The notes under the pieces: model-generated
Told to the model about the DNA's origin: nothing
Database searches by the model: none
Seen by the model: the letters and a program-made list of their open reading frames with translations, nothing else
Program-made: the position numbers and the translations under genes
Assembly: GCF_040289685.1 (NCBI RefSeq)
Contig: NZ_PSLQ01000061.1
Span: forward strand, 1 to 22,215
Reading direction: 5' to 3'
DNA length: 22,215 bases
Origin: Pyrinomonas sp040289685
Lineage (GTDB): Bacteria; Acidobacteriota; Blastocatellia; Pyrinomonadales; Pyrinomonadaceae
Part shown: one piece after another, positions 7,198 through 13,624 of the stretch
Position numbering within the stretch: the stretch's first letter is position 1
Layout: every line of letters starts with the position of its first letter

Positions 7198-7986
7198 ATG
7201 AGCGCCGTTTCGACCGCCATCACGCGGGCTTTCGACATCTTGGAAGCCATCGCTGAACGCGAGCGCGGCATGACCACCTCCGAGGTGAGTCGGCGTCTCG
7301 GCATCCCCAAAAGCTCCGCCAGTTACATCTTGCACACGCTCGAACAGCGCGGCTACCTCAAACGGCAGGCGACCACGCGCCGGTATCAATTGAGCCTCAA
7401 GATACTCAACATCACGCGCCACCTGCTGGCCGACCTCGACATACGTGAGCTTGCGCGCCCGACTTTGCGCGAGCTCGTTGAACAGAGCGGACTCACAGCG
7501 CACTTGGCCGTGCTCGATCAGGGCGAGGCTGTCTACATCGAGAAGATCGAAGCACCCGGCTTCGTGCGCATGAACACATGGATCGGACGACGCTTGCCGG
7601 TCCATTCGACCAGCGTTGGCAAAGCTCTGGTCGCCTATCTCGATGAGGCGACGGTCAAAGCGTTGATCAAGGAGCGCGGCTTGAGGAAGCAGACGCCTAA
7701 GACGATCGCGAGTTGCGCGGAGTTCATGCACGAACTGGCGCGCGTGCGCGAGCACGGCTTCGCCATCGATGATGAAGAGAACAGCCTCGGCGTGCGGTGC
7801 GTTGCGGCGCCGGTCTTCGATGCTGCTGGCTGCGTGGTCGCCAGCATCGGCGTGACGGGGACAACGACGCAAAACGATCTGCGGCGCCTGCCGCGTACGG
7901 CGACATTGGTCAAAGAGGCAGCGCGCAAGCTGTCGCAGCAGCTCGGCTACCGCTCACCGCGAAGATCGCTCGGCGCCCCCCATTGA
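7198..7986 (+). CDS. IclR-family transcriptional regulator
   Basis: The protein is 262 residues. The N-terminal winged helix-turn-helix covers about residues 5-65 (AFDILEAIAER, TTSEVSRRLGIPKSSASYILHTLEQRGYL). The C-terminal IclR effector domain covers about 80-255 (LAVLDQGEAVYIEKIE, VHSTSVGKALVAYL, GFAIDDEEN..GVRCVAAPVFD). A purine-rich GGCGGAGAGAGAGG precedes the ATG. In enterobacteria IclR represses the aceBAK glyoxylate-shunt operon. Divergence from aceA, with shared palindromes, makes this a good candidate for the local aceA regulator. The family is broad, so the effector (glyoxylate, pyruvate or another small acid) is not determined. Confidence 0.93.
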   Translation: MSAVSTAITRAFDILEAIAERERGMTTSEVSRRLGIPKSSASYILHTLEQRGYLKRQATTRRYQLSLKILNITRHLLADLDIRELARPTLRELVEQSGLTAHLAVLDQGEAVYIEKIEAPGFVRMNTWIGRRLPVHSTSVGKALVAYLDEATVKALIKERGLRKQTPKTIASCAEFMHELARVREHGFAIDDEENSLGVRCVAAPVFDAAGCVVASIGVTGTTTQNDLRRLPRTATLVKEAARKLSQQLGYRSPRRSLGAPH

Positions 7987-8175
7987 GTCACGCTGCCCCC
8001 GTCGGATCGCAAATCGCGATGGCCGCGCTCGCAGTCGTTTCGCGGCGCGTTCGATCGCGCGCGCCGCTGTGATGGCCGCGCATCTTTTGCGTTTCTGTCG
8101 AGAACGATCTCTTGCAGCGAACCTCTGTCACGTCGAGCGAGTTCGAACTGGAATCGAGCAGCCTCCTTTCGGACG

Positions 8176-8201
8176 AAAGCGTTTCCGCTCGCAAACGCTT
8201 T
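8176..8201 (+). other. Inverted repeat downstream of the IclR-family gene
   Basis: AAAGCGTTT (8176-8184) and AAACGCTTT (8193-8201) form a perfect 9-bp stem with an 8-nt loop. It may be a terminator, but no proper T-run follows. The wider region 7987-8574 has no gene I can support. It contains only this hairpin and a degenerate repeat pair at 8312 and 8377. Confidence 0.35.
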
Positions 8202-8311
8202 GAACGCGCGCAGCTAAGCATCACGTATGGTCATCCCCACAACTTATGGTGCGATGGCCGGACCGGTTCGCCCATGGCGACGAGTTGCTCTTCACATGCG
8301 AGCGCTCGATG

Positions 8312-8407
8312 GCTCACAATCGCACGCTGTTGAATCCATCCCCGAAGACTGTAATTACGACTCCGCGCGCACGGCTGCTCACAACCGCACGTCGTTGAGT
8401 TCATCCC
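8312..8407 (+). repeat. Degenerate 31-bp direct repeat pair, 65-bp period
   Basis: The copies at 8312-8342 and 8377-8407 both run GCTCACAA-CGCACG--GTTGA---CATCCC. Most of the 31 positions are identical. Only two copies are visible, separated by 34 bp. They could be a decayed duplication. Two imperfect copies are not enough to call a CRISPR array. Confidence 0.4.
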
Positions 8408-8574
8408 TTATTCTCATCTTCCGCCGAAGGTTTCGCCGACGAACCGCGGTTCAGCATCGGGTCGAATAAGACCATTCGACGATGGCGCTGCGCTTCGGCT
8501 TGTAATGCGCCTATCGGCATAAGGCAGCGGATTGGCCGAATCAAGAAGGGAGATTGCGCTCTGAGCGAAAAGCT

Positions 8575-8603
8575 TTGACAGCGTGGCCGGAAAATGTTAT
8601 AGT
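8575..8603 (+). promoter_or_regulatory. Consensus-like sigma70 promoter for the Y RNA-like gene
   Basis: TTGACA at 8575-8580 matches the -35 consensus fully. TATAGT at 8598-8603 is a strong -10, with a spacer of exactly 17 bp. The predicted start point, about 8610-8613, coincides with the first base of the acceptor-like stem of the structured RNA at 8613. Confidence 0.8.
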
Positions 8604-8612
8604 CTGTCCGTT

Positions 8613-8730
8613 ATCGGGGCCGACGCTCAGCCGTCGAACTTAAAGATTCGCCTGAAACCAACGGGCCGCCGTTCGATGGTTATCCATTCAGACACGAGCG
8701 GTAGCGGGTTCAAATCCCGCCGGCCCCGAT
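8613..8730 (+). ncRNA. yrlA: Y RNA-like transcript with tRNA-mimic domain (YrlA class), partner of Ro60
   Basis: Bases 8613-8622 (ATCGGGGCCG) pair perfectly with 8721-8730. Directly 5' of the 3' strand is a canonical tRNA T-arm: GCGGG, TTCAAAT, CCCGC at 8704-8720. The interior is not a tRNA. CGCTC (8624-8628) pairs with GAGCG (8696-8700). Stacked on it, AGCCGTCGAAC (8629-8639) pairs with GTTCGATGGTT (8671-8681), allowing G-U. That leaves a 31-nt loop and no recognisable anticodon arm. No CCA is encoded. At 118 nt it is too short for tmRNA and does not fold as tRNA-Sec. Bacterial Y RNAs are known to be encoded beside Ro60 genes, and one per genome carries a tRNA-like domain. They bind Ro60 and can tether it to effectors such as PNPase. 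The assignment is inferred from structure, promoter and context. The exact 3' end is uncertain. Confidence 0.72.
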
Positions 8731-8769
8731 CCGATGAAGCTTTCAAACTGATATCCTTTCGGACGATAC

Positions 8770-8795
8770 GAGCATCGCTCGGATCGCTCCGTTTT
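8770..8795 (+). terminator. Possible weak intrinsic terminator after the Y RNA-like gene
   Basis: CGAGC-ATC-GCTCG (8770-8780, sharing bases with the next stem) and CGGA-TCGC-TCCG (8780-8791) are alternative short hairpins. TTTT follows at 8792-8795. Termination here would release an RNA of about 180 nt, to be trimmed to the stem. Read-through would reach the Ro60 gene. The stems are weak. Confidence 0.3.
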
Positions 8796-8821
8796 AGCAA
8801 AGCGTTGGGGCTAGCGGGTTC

Positions 8822-10453
8822 ATGGCGCGTTACCTTCGAAACCTCATCAATCGCAACAAGACGCAGCGCGAGCCGCTTCCCGGACAGAGTCGGAATTCGG
8901 CTGGCGGCTACGTTTGGGCCGTCGATGACTGGGTGAAGCTCGATCGTTTTCTGATTTTAGGAAGCGAGAAGGGCAGTTATTACGCGACCGAGCGGCAGTT
9001 GACGCAAGAATCGGTCTCCGCCGTGCATGTGTGCGTCAAGCAAGATGGGCGGCGGGTTGTGCGACGCATTGTCGAGATCAGCCGTGCAGGTCGCGCCCCG
9101 AAAAACGATCCGGCGCTGCTTGCGCTTGCCATTGCCGCTACGGCAGGCGACCTCGAAACTCGGCGCGCCGCTTTCGACGCGCTGCCGCAGGTGGCGCGCA
9201 CGGGGACGCACCTCTTCCATTTCGTCGCTTACCTCGATGCGCTGCGCGGTTGGGGACGGCTCGCGCGGCGCGGCGTCGCTCGTTGGTACACCGCACAGGA
9301 CCCGGCGAATCTCGCGCTGCAGCTGATCAAGTACCGACAGCGCGATGGGTGGACGCATCGCGATGTGCTGCGTTTGTGTCACGCGCGCGCACAAGGCGTT
9401 ACGGGCGATCTTCTCTATTGGGCCGTTCGCGGCTGGCCCGGTGTCGGCCAGGAGCCTCATCCAGACGCCGTTTTGCGCCGCGTATGGGCGTTGGAGCGCG
9501 TGCAACGAGCGACCACGGTCGAAGAGGTCGCACGCCTGATCGAAGAGTACAAATTGCCGCGCGAAACCGTGCCGACCGAATGGCTGCGTGAGGCGCGCAC
9601 GTGGGCGGCGCTGTTGCCTCACATGCCGATGGAAGCCATGCTGCGTAATCTCGCGACCATGACGCGCATCGGTTTGATCGCTTCGGGGAGCGATGCGACT
9701 CGCTTTGTCGAGGCACGACTGGCCGACCGCGCGCTCGTGCGGCGCGCGCGCCTCCATCCGGTCAAGATCCTAGCGGCGCTTTTGACCTACCGCGCAGGAC
9801 ACGGGCGGCGCGGACGACACGTCTGGAGGCCGGTCGGCTCCATAATCGATGCGCTCGATTCGGCTTTCTACTCAGCTTTCGATGCGGTGGAGCCGACAGG
9901 GCGCCGCCTCGTGCTGGCTCTCGACGTTTCCGGGTCGATGTCTTGTGGACGTATCGGCGGCGTTCCCGGTTTGACGCCGCGCGTCGCTTCGGCGGCTTGC
10001 GCGCTCGTCACCGCCGCGACCGAGCCGCAATGGAGGATCATGGCCTTTTCGCACAAGCTTGTGCCCGTGCACATTTCACCGGACATGAGGCTCGAAACGG
10101 TCCTCCAACTCTCGGACCTCCCAATGGGCGCCACGGACTGTGCCTTGCCCATGCTTTGGGCGATCAAAAAGGGCGTGCGCGCCGACGCTTTCATCATCTA
10201 CACCGATTCGGAGACGTGGTACGGCGATGTGCATCCGGCCGAGGCGCTTCAGCGGTATCGGGATAAATTCGGCATCCCGGCCAAGTTGATCGTCGTCGGA
10301 ATGGTCTCCAACGGCTTTTCGATCGCCGACCCAAACGATCCCGGCATGTTCGACGTCGTCGGTTTCGATACGGCGACTCCTGCGCTCATCAGCGATATGA
10401 TCGCGGACAGGGGAGCGGTCCCCATAGAGGAGATAGAGGACATCATCGGTTGA
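8822..10453 (+). CDS. rsr: Ro60/Rsr ortholog (TROVE domain RNA-binding ring protein with vWA domain)
   Basis: The protein is 543 residues, the size of bacterial Ro60. The start MARYLRNLINRN..REPLPGQ..NSAGGYVWAVDDWVKLDRFLILGSE is the standard opening of bacterial TROVE proteins. Residues about 20-360 form the HEAT-repeat ring that binds Y RNA on its outside and misfolded RNA ends in its cavity. The vWA-like domain begins near 362 and has the MIDAS motif DVSGSMS (Asp368, Ser370, Ser372), a later Thr in GATD, and Asp in YTDSETW. All MIDAS ligands therefore appear intact. Bacterial homologs act with exoribonucleases in rRNA maturation and decay and in stress survival. The YrlA-like RNA ends 91 bp upstream. 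The ribosome binding site is weak (GGGG 10-13 nt before ATG). A convergent peptidase gene lies downstream. Confidence 0.95.
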   Translation: MARYLRNLINRNKTQREPLPGQSRNSAGGYVWAVDDWVKLDRFLILGSEKGSYYATERQLTQESVSAVHVCVKQDGRRVVRRIVEISRAGRAPKNDPALLALAIAATAGDLETRRAAFDALPQVARTGTHLFHFVAYLDALRGWGRLARRGVARWYTAQDPANLALQLIKYRQRDGWTHRDVLRLCHARAQGVTGDLLYWAVRGWPGVGQEPHPDAVLRRVWALERVQRATTVEEVARLIEEYKLPRETVPTEWLREARTWAALLPHMPMEAMLRNLATMTRIGLIASGSDATRFVEARLADRALVRRARLHPVKILAALLTYRAGHGRRGRHVWRPVGSIIDALDSAFYSAFDAVEPTGRRLVLALDVSGSMSCGRIGGVPGLTPRVASAACALVTAATEPQWRIMAFSHKLVPVHISPDMRLETVLQLSDLPMGATDCALPMLWAIKKGVRADAFIIYTDSETWYGDVHPAEALQRYRDKFGIPAKLIVVGMVSNGFSIADPNDPGMFDVVGFDTATPALISDMIADRGAVPIEEIEDIIG

Positions 10454-10620
10454 AAAATCGGCATCAAGGGCGGCGTCCTCAAGCGAACACGTGTCTTAAA
10501 CGTAGTCGGTTGAACTGACAATCCACACGACTTTAAGTCTTGAGTTCCTCGAGAACAGCGATCCCTGAAGAGGTCATCCGCTTCACGGGCCGCAAAGCCG
10601 GAAGCCTGCAATGAACGAGG

Positions 10621-10668
10621 CCGAAGGTCGCTCAGCCTACGTGCGTAGGCTGAGGACTCAACCTTCGG
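10621..10668. other. Long two-part inverted repeat in the convergent intergenic region
   Basis: CTCAGCCTAC (10631-10640) pairs perfectly with GTAGGCTGAG (10645-10654) around GTGC. Outside it, CCGAAGGT (10621-10628) pairs with ACCTTCGG (10661-10668) across small internal loops. A further hairpin, CCAGC-TTTC-GCTGG, sits at 10676-10689. The region lies between the 3' ends of the Ro60 and S9 peptidase genes, so a bidirectional rho-independent-like terminator is the simplest reading, although there is no T-run. A second structured RNA linked to Ro60 is an alternative. No protein gene is seen in 10454-10760. Confidence 0.5.
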
Positions 10669-10760
10669 GGCAGATCCAGCTTTCGCTGGCCGATTCGTTC
10701 GTGAAGGTCGCGGCGGGACACAGCGCTTTGCCGGGGAGGCCATCGGTTCGCGCGTGAAGA

Positions 10761-12983
10761 TCACCTTGCGCCCAAGCGCCGGTCGAAGAAGTCGACCGTG
10801 GCGCCGTTGACTTTGAGCCAGTTGGCGTGGCGCATGAAGTGGTGTGTATCGTCCGGGATCACCAACTCTTCGTACGGGACGCCGGCTTGCTGCAAGCGGC
10901 GAACGAGGTCCACCGTTTGACTGAAGCGGACGTTGCGATCGTCGTCGCCGTGGATCAAGAGCACGGGCGAACGCCACGTCGCGATCGATGAGATGGGCGA
11001 AGATGTCCACGCCGCTTTGAGCGCTTCTTCCAAGTCGGGCGCGCGCTCGACGCGCGGTTCAAGCAACGGGCGCGCTCGTTCGCTGGTCCAGTTATGGACG
11101 CCGTGAATATCGACGCCAGCGGCAAACAGCCCGGAGTCGCGCGCCAGCGCCAGCGCCGTCAAATACCCGCCGTAGCTTCCGCCGTAGATGCCGATCCGTT
11201 GCGGATCGACTTCGGGCAAGGAGCGCAAGAACTCGCCCGCCGCGCGAACGTCTTGGTACTCAGCGGCACCGCGCGAACCGGCGCGAGGCGGGTGCTGAAA
11301 CTCGTAACCGTAGCCTATCCCCAACCGGTAGTTGATTGACAGGACGATGTAACCGCGACTTGCCAAGTACTGATTGAGCGCATAGGCATTGGCGTAGTAG
11401 TCCGAATAGTGCCAACCCAAAAGCATCTGACGCGGCGGACCACCGTGTATGTAAACGATCGCCGGGCGTTTGCGGCGGCGCGCATCCTCTTTCATGAAGA
11501 GCTGCGCGTGAATCGCCAACCCATCGGGCGCGCGATAGACGACCTTCTTCGGAACGACGAGTTGTTCGGTGGGAAAATCTGCGGGAAGGCGATCTTCGGC
11601 GAGCAACCGCGTCGGGCCACTGCTGAATGGCATCACGGTTGGAAGCGGCGGGCGTTGCGCCGTCGCGCTCAAAAAAGCGATGGTTTGCATGTCACCGGTC
11701 ACTACGGGCGACCACTCGAGTCCGCTTCCGGGCGTTAGCACTTCGGGGGCGGCGCGGTCAACGGGGACGCGGACGATGTGACGACGGTCGATGTCATCTG
11801 GATCGGCGCCAGCGTTGGCGGCAAAGACGAGGAAACGTCGGTCGGGCGAGATCGAGATGTGCTCGGCCATGTAGCGACCCGGCGTAAGAAGCAATGGTTC
11901 GCCGCCTTTCTCCGGGATCGAATAAAGATGCGGCCAGCCATCCATGTATGAAAGAAAGATGATGCGTCCGTCGGCAGCCCAATGCAGGTTCGGTCCGCCA
12001 TGCGTAGTTGGAAACGAGCCGCGCGAGGTGTTCGGACTGGTCCAGAGCTGGTGCGCCTGTCCCGTGAACGCATCAGCCGTCCAGAGCGCCCATGGAGCGG
12101 GGCGTTGTTCGAGGATCGGTTCAGGCGGTCCGCCCGTGCCGGGTCGGCGGACGAAAGCCAACCGCCGACCATCGGGCGACCAACGCGGATGCGTATCGCG
12201 CGAGGTCGAAGGCGCGAGCCAGAGGATGGGCGTCCGCTCGTCGGCGTAGATACCGATGAAGGAGTGGTCGCCGCGATCGGAGACGAAGGCGAGGCGACTT
12301 CCATCGGGCGACCAGACGGGCGAACCGTTGTCGCCGCGCGCCACAAAAAGCTTTTGAGCCGGAGCCGAACCGTCAATGGGCACGCTCCAGATGGAGCGGT
12401 CGCGCACGAACGCGACCCTTTCGCCGCGCGGCGAGATCACCGGTTCATCCCCTTCGGCCAAAAGCCTCGGCTCTCCGCCCGCAAACGGCACGCTCCAAAT
12501 GGCGACGCGTGGGGGCGTCGGATTCGAGGTCGGATTGACCGGCAGCGAGTCGTCCCAGTTGGAGCCGTGATCGCCGCCGCGCACATAGACGACCCACTGA
12601 CCATCAGCTGAAAGCGCCAAACTCGAAATCTCCTGTCCGTCGTCGGCATCGTAATCGGTCAACCGGCGCGCGCGCCAGTCGGGCGCTTGCGCAACCCAGA
12701 CGTTGCGCTTTCCCTGTTCGTTGAACGTCCAAGCGATGCGTGCGCTCTTGGCTGCCGCCGTCAGTTCGCTTGGGTACGGATAGCTACGGATCTGTTCGAG
12801 CGTAAAGGACGGCGCTGCTGCGCCGAAGAGTTTGATCGCGACCACGGCGACGCAGAGGATGACGCCGAGCCCATATGCTACGACCCGCAGTGCGGGTCGC
12901 ATCTGGACAAAGCGGCCATACGGGTTCCTAAGCTTCATATCGACTGAGAAAGGCACTTGGTTGATCAAAAGAACGCAACGCAT
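10761..12983 (-). CDS. Membrane-anchored S9 family peptidase (acylaminoacyl/dipeptidyl peptidase-like)
   Basis: The protein is 740 residues. A hydrophobic anchor at about 32-52 (VVAYGLGVILCVAVVAIKLFG) suggests an inner-membrane protein with an exported catalytic part. A TolB/PD40 beta-propeller follows (WSPDGSRLAFVSD, WSPDGRRLAFVRR, SPDRRFLVFAA). The alpha/beta hydrolase domain comes next, with IVYIHGGP, nucleophile Ser603 in GIYGGSYGGYL, Asp682 in LIHGDDDRNV, and His714 in DDTHHF. The triad is complete in the order expected for prolyl oligopeptidases, which trim or release short peptides. The start is uncertain: neither ATG 12983 nor the internal Met before KLRNPYGRF has a clear ribosome binding site. 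It ends convergent with the Ro60 gene. Confidence 0.93.
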   Translation of the reverse strand: MRCVLLINQVPFSVDMKLRNPYGRFVQMRPALRVVAYGLGVILCVAVVAIKLFGAAAPSFTLEQIRSYPYPSELTAAAKSARIAWTFNEQGKRNVWVAQAPDWRARRLTDYDADDGQEISSLALSADGQWVVYVRGGDHGSNWDDSLPVNPTSNPTPPRVAIWSVPFAGGEPRLLAEGDEPVISPRGERVAFVRDRSIWSVPIDGSAPAQKLFVARGDNGSPVWSPDGSRLAFVSDRGDHSFIGIYADERTPILWLAPSTSRDTHPRWSPDGRRLAFVRRPGTGGPPEPILEQRPAPWALWTADAFTGQAHQLWTSPNTSRGSFPTTHGGPNLHWAADGRIIFLSYMDGWPHLYSIPEKGGEPLLLTPGRYMAEHISISPDRRFLVFAANAGADPDDIDRRHIVRVPVDRAAPEVLTPGSGLEWSPVVTGDMQTIAFLSATAQRPPLPTVMPFSSGPTRLLAEDRLPADFPTEQLVVPKKVVYRAPDGLAIHAQLFMKEDARRRKRPAIVYIHGGPPRQMLLGWHYSDYYANAYALNQYLASRGYIVLSINYRLGIGYGYEFQHPPRAGSRGAAEYQDVRAAGEFLRSLPEVDPQRIGIYGGSYGGYLTALALARDSGLFAAGVDIHGVHNWTSERARPLLEPRVERAPDLEEALKAAWTSSPISSIATWRSPVLLIHGDDDRNVRFSQTVDLVRRLQQAGVPYEELVIPDDTHHFMRHANWLKVNGATVDFFDRRLGAR

Positions 12984-13090
12984 GATGGCCGGAACTACCG
13001 CGAGAAGTCAACGTTGCATGCGGGATGCAAGTGTAACGTCGCTCAACGGAGGCAACAGCAGGAGATTCTTTCGACCGCGGATGCATAATA

Positions 13091-13190
13091 NNNNNNNNNN
13101 NNNNNNNNNNNNNNNNNNNNNNNNNNNNNNNNNNNNNNNNNNNNNNNNNNNNNNNNNNNNNNNNNNNNNNNNNNNNNNNNNNNNNNNNNN
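13091..13190. other. 100-N scaffold gap flanked by a 21-bp identical direct repeat
   Basis: The 21 bases before the gap (13070-13090, starting TTCGACCGCGG) are repeated exactly after it (13191-13211). Exactly 100 Ns is a conventional placeholder. Matching ends suggest the two contigs simply overlap here. The surrounding region 12984-13416 contains no gene I can support. It holds only the upstream region of the S9 peptidase, including a TTGCAT-GCGGG-ATGCAA inverted repeat at 13014-13030. Confidence 0.9.
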
Positions 13191-13400
13191 TTCGACCGCG
13201 GATGCATAATAAGAGACTTCTATGCAGCGCATTAGCTGGACCAGATCAGTTAGGGAAGAGAGCGGCCTTAAAGGGTCGTCTCAGCGCGGGCTCGCCGCCC
13301 TTTCGAGAGCGGCTTCTTCCCGGTCATCCTCCCCCGGCATCAGGGGTTGGCCGCGCGCCGTAGGATGATCGACTTTAGAGGCAGAGAGCTCTCGGAAGAG

Positions 13401-13447
13401 CGATCGGGGCAGCGTTCTAACAGCAACGTCTGGCTGCGCCCCGATCG
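13401..13447 (-). terminator. GC-rich inverted repeat overlapping the end of ybdD
   Basis: CGATCGGGGC (13401-13410) pairs perfectly with GCCCCGATCG (13438-13447), enclosing the ybdD stop codon. Its location at the end of the cstA-ybdD operon suggests transcription termination or 3'-end protection. No T-run follows on the minus strand, so it is not a classical intrinsic terminator. Confidence 0.35.
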
Positions 13448-13602
13448 TAGCGAGCTTGCAGGCATTGATCGTAGAACTCTCGCCGCGAAAGCGGGGTTTT
13501 TCCGGGGCAGCGCGCTGAGTGCCACGCGAGATAGGCCTCGTAGTTCGGCAGACCGAGGATCGTCTTTATGGTGGCGCTCAATCGATGAAGGAATCTTTTC
13601 AT
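13417..13602 (-). CDS. ybdD: YbdD/YjiX family small protein (CstA partner)
   Basis: A 61-residue protein with the DUF466 pattern: LGLPNYEAYLAWHSARCPGKTPLSRREFYDQ, then ARYDRGAARRCC. This corresponds to the IGMPDYDNYVEHM..P...M...EF...ARY....RCC pattern of E. coli YbdD and YjiX. In E. coli and relatives these proteins are encoded directly after CstA or BtsT and are needed for, or modulate, pyruvate uptake. The start is ATG 13602 because GGAGG lies 6 nt upstream. The ATG two codons earlier abuts that site and could not use it. It follows cstA by 22 bp in the same operon. The paired C-terminal cysteines are typical of the family. Confidence 0.88.
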   Translation of the reverse strand: MKRFLHRLSATIKTILGLPNYEAYLAWHSARCPGKTPLSRREFYDQCLQARYDRGAARRCC

Positions 13603-13624
13603 CGTCATCCTCCTGGAAGCGGTT

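Noticed and set aside
8312..8407. CRISPR array
   Set aside because: Only two imperfect copies are present, with no third unit, no leader and no cas genes nearby.
8613..8730. Calling the structured RNA a tRNA, tRNA-Sec or tmRNA
   Set aside because: The acceptor and T-arm fit. However, there is no anticodon arm, the interior folds as one long arm, no CCA is encoded, the length is too great for tRNA-Sec and too short for tmRNA, and the Ro60 neighbour favours a Y RNA.
8822..10453. Telomerase-associated or phage TROVE protein rather than Ro60
   Set aside because: Length, N-terminal opening, intact MIDAS and the adjacent Y RNA-like gene match the cellular bacterial Ro60 (Rsr) arrangement. No phage genes surround it.
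10249..11010. 253-residue minus-strand ORF across the Ro60 end and intergenic region
   Set aside because: It is antisense to the Ro60 C-terminus and overlaps the end of the S9 peptidase in another frame. Its composition is non-protein-like.
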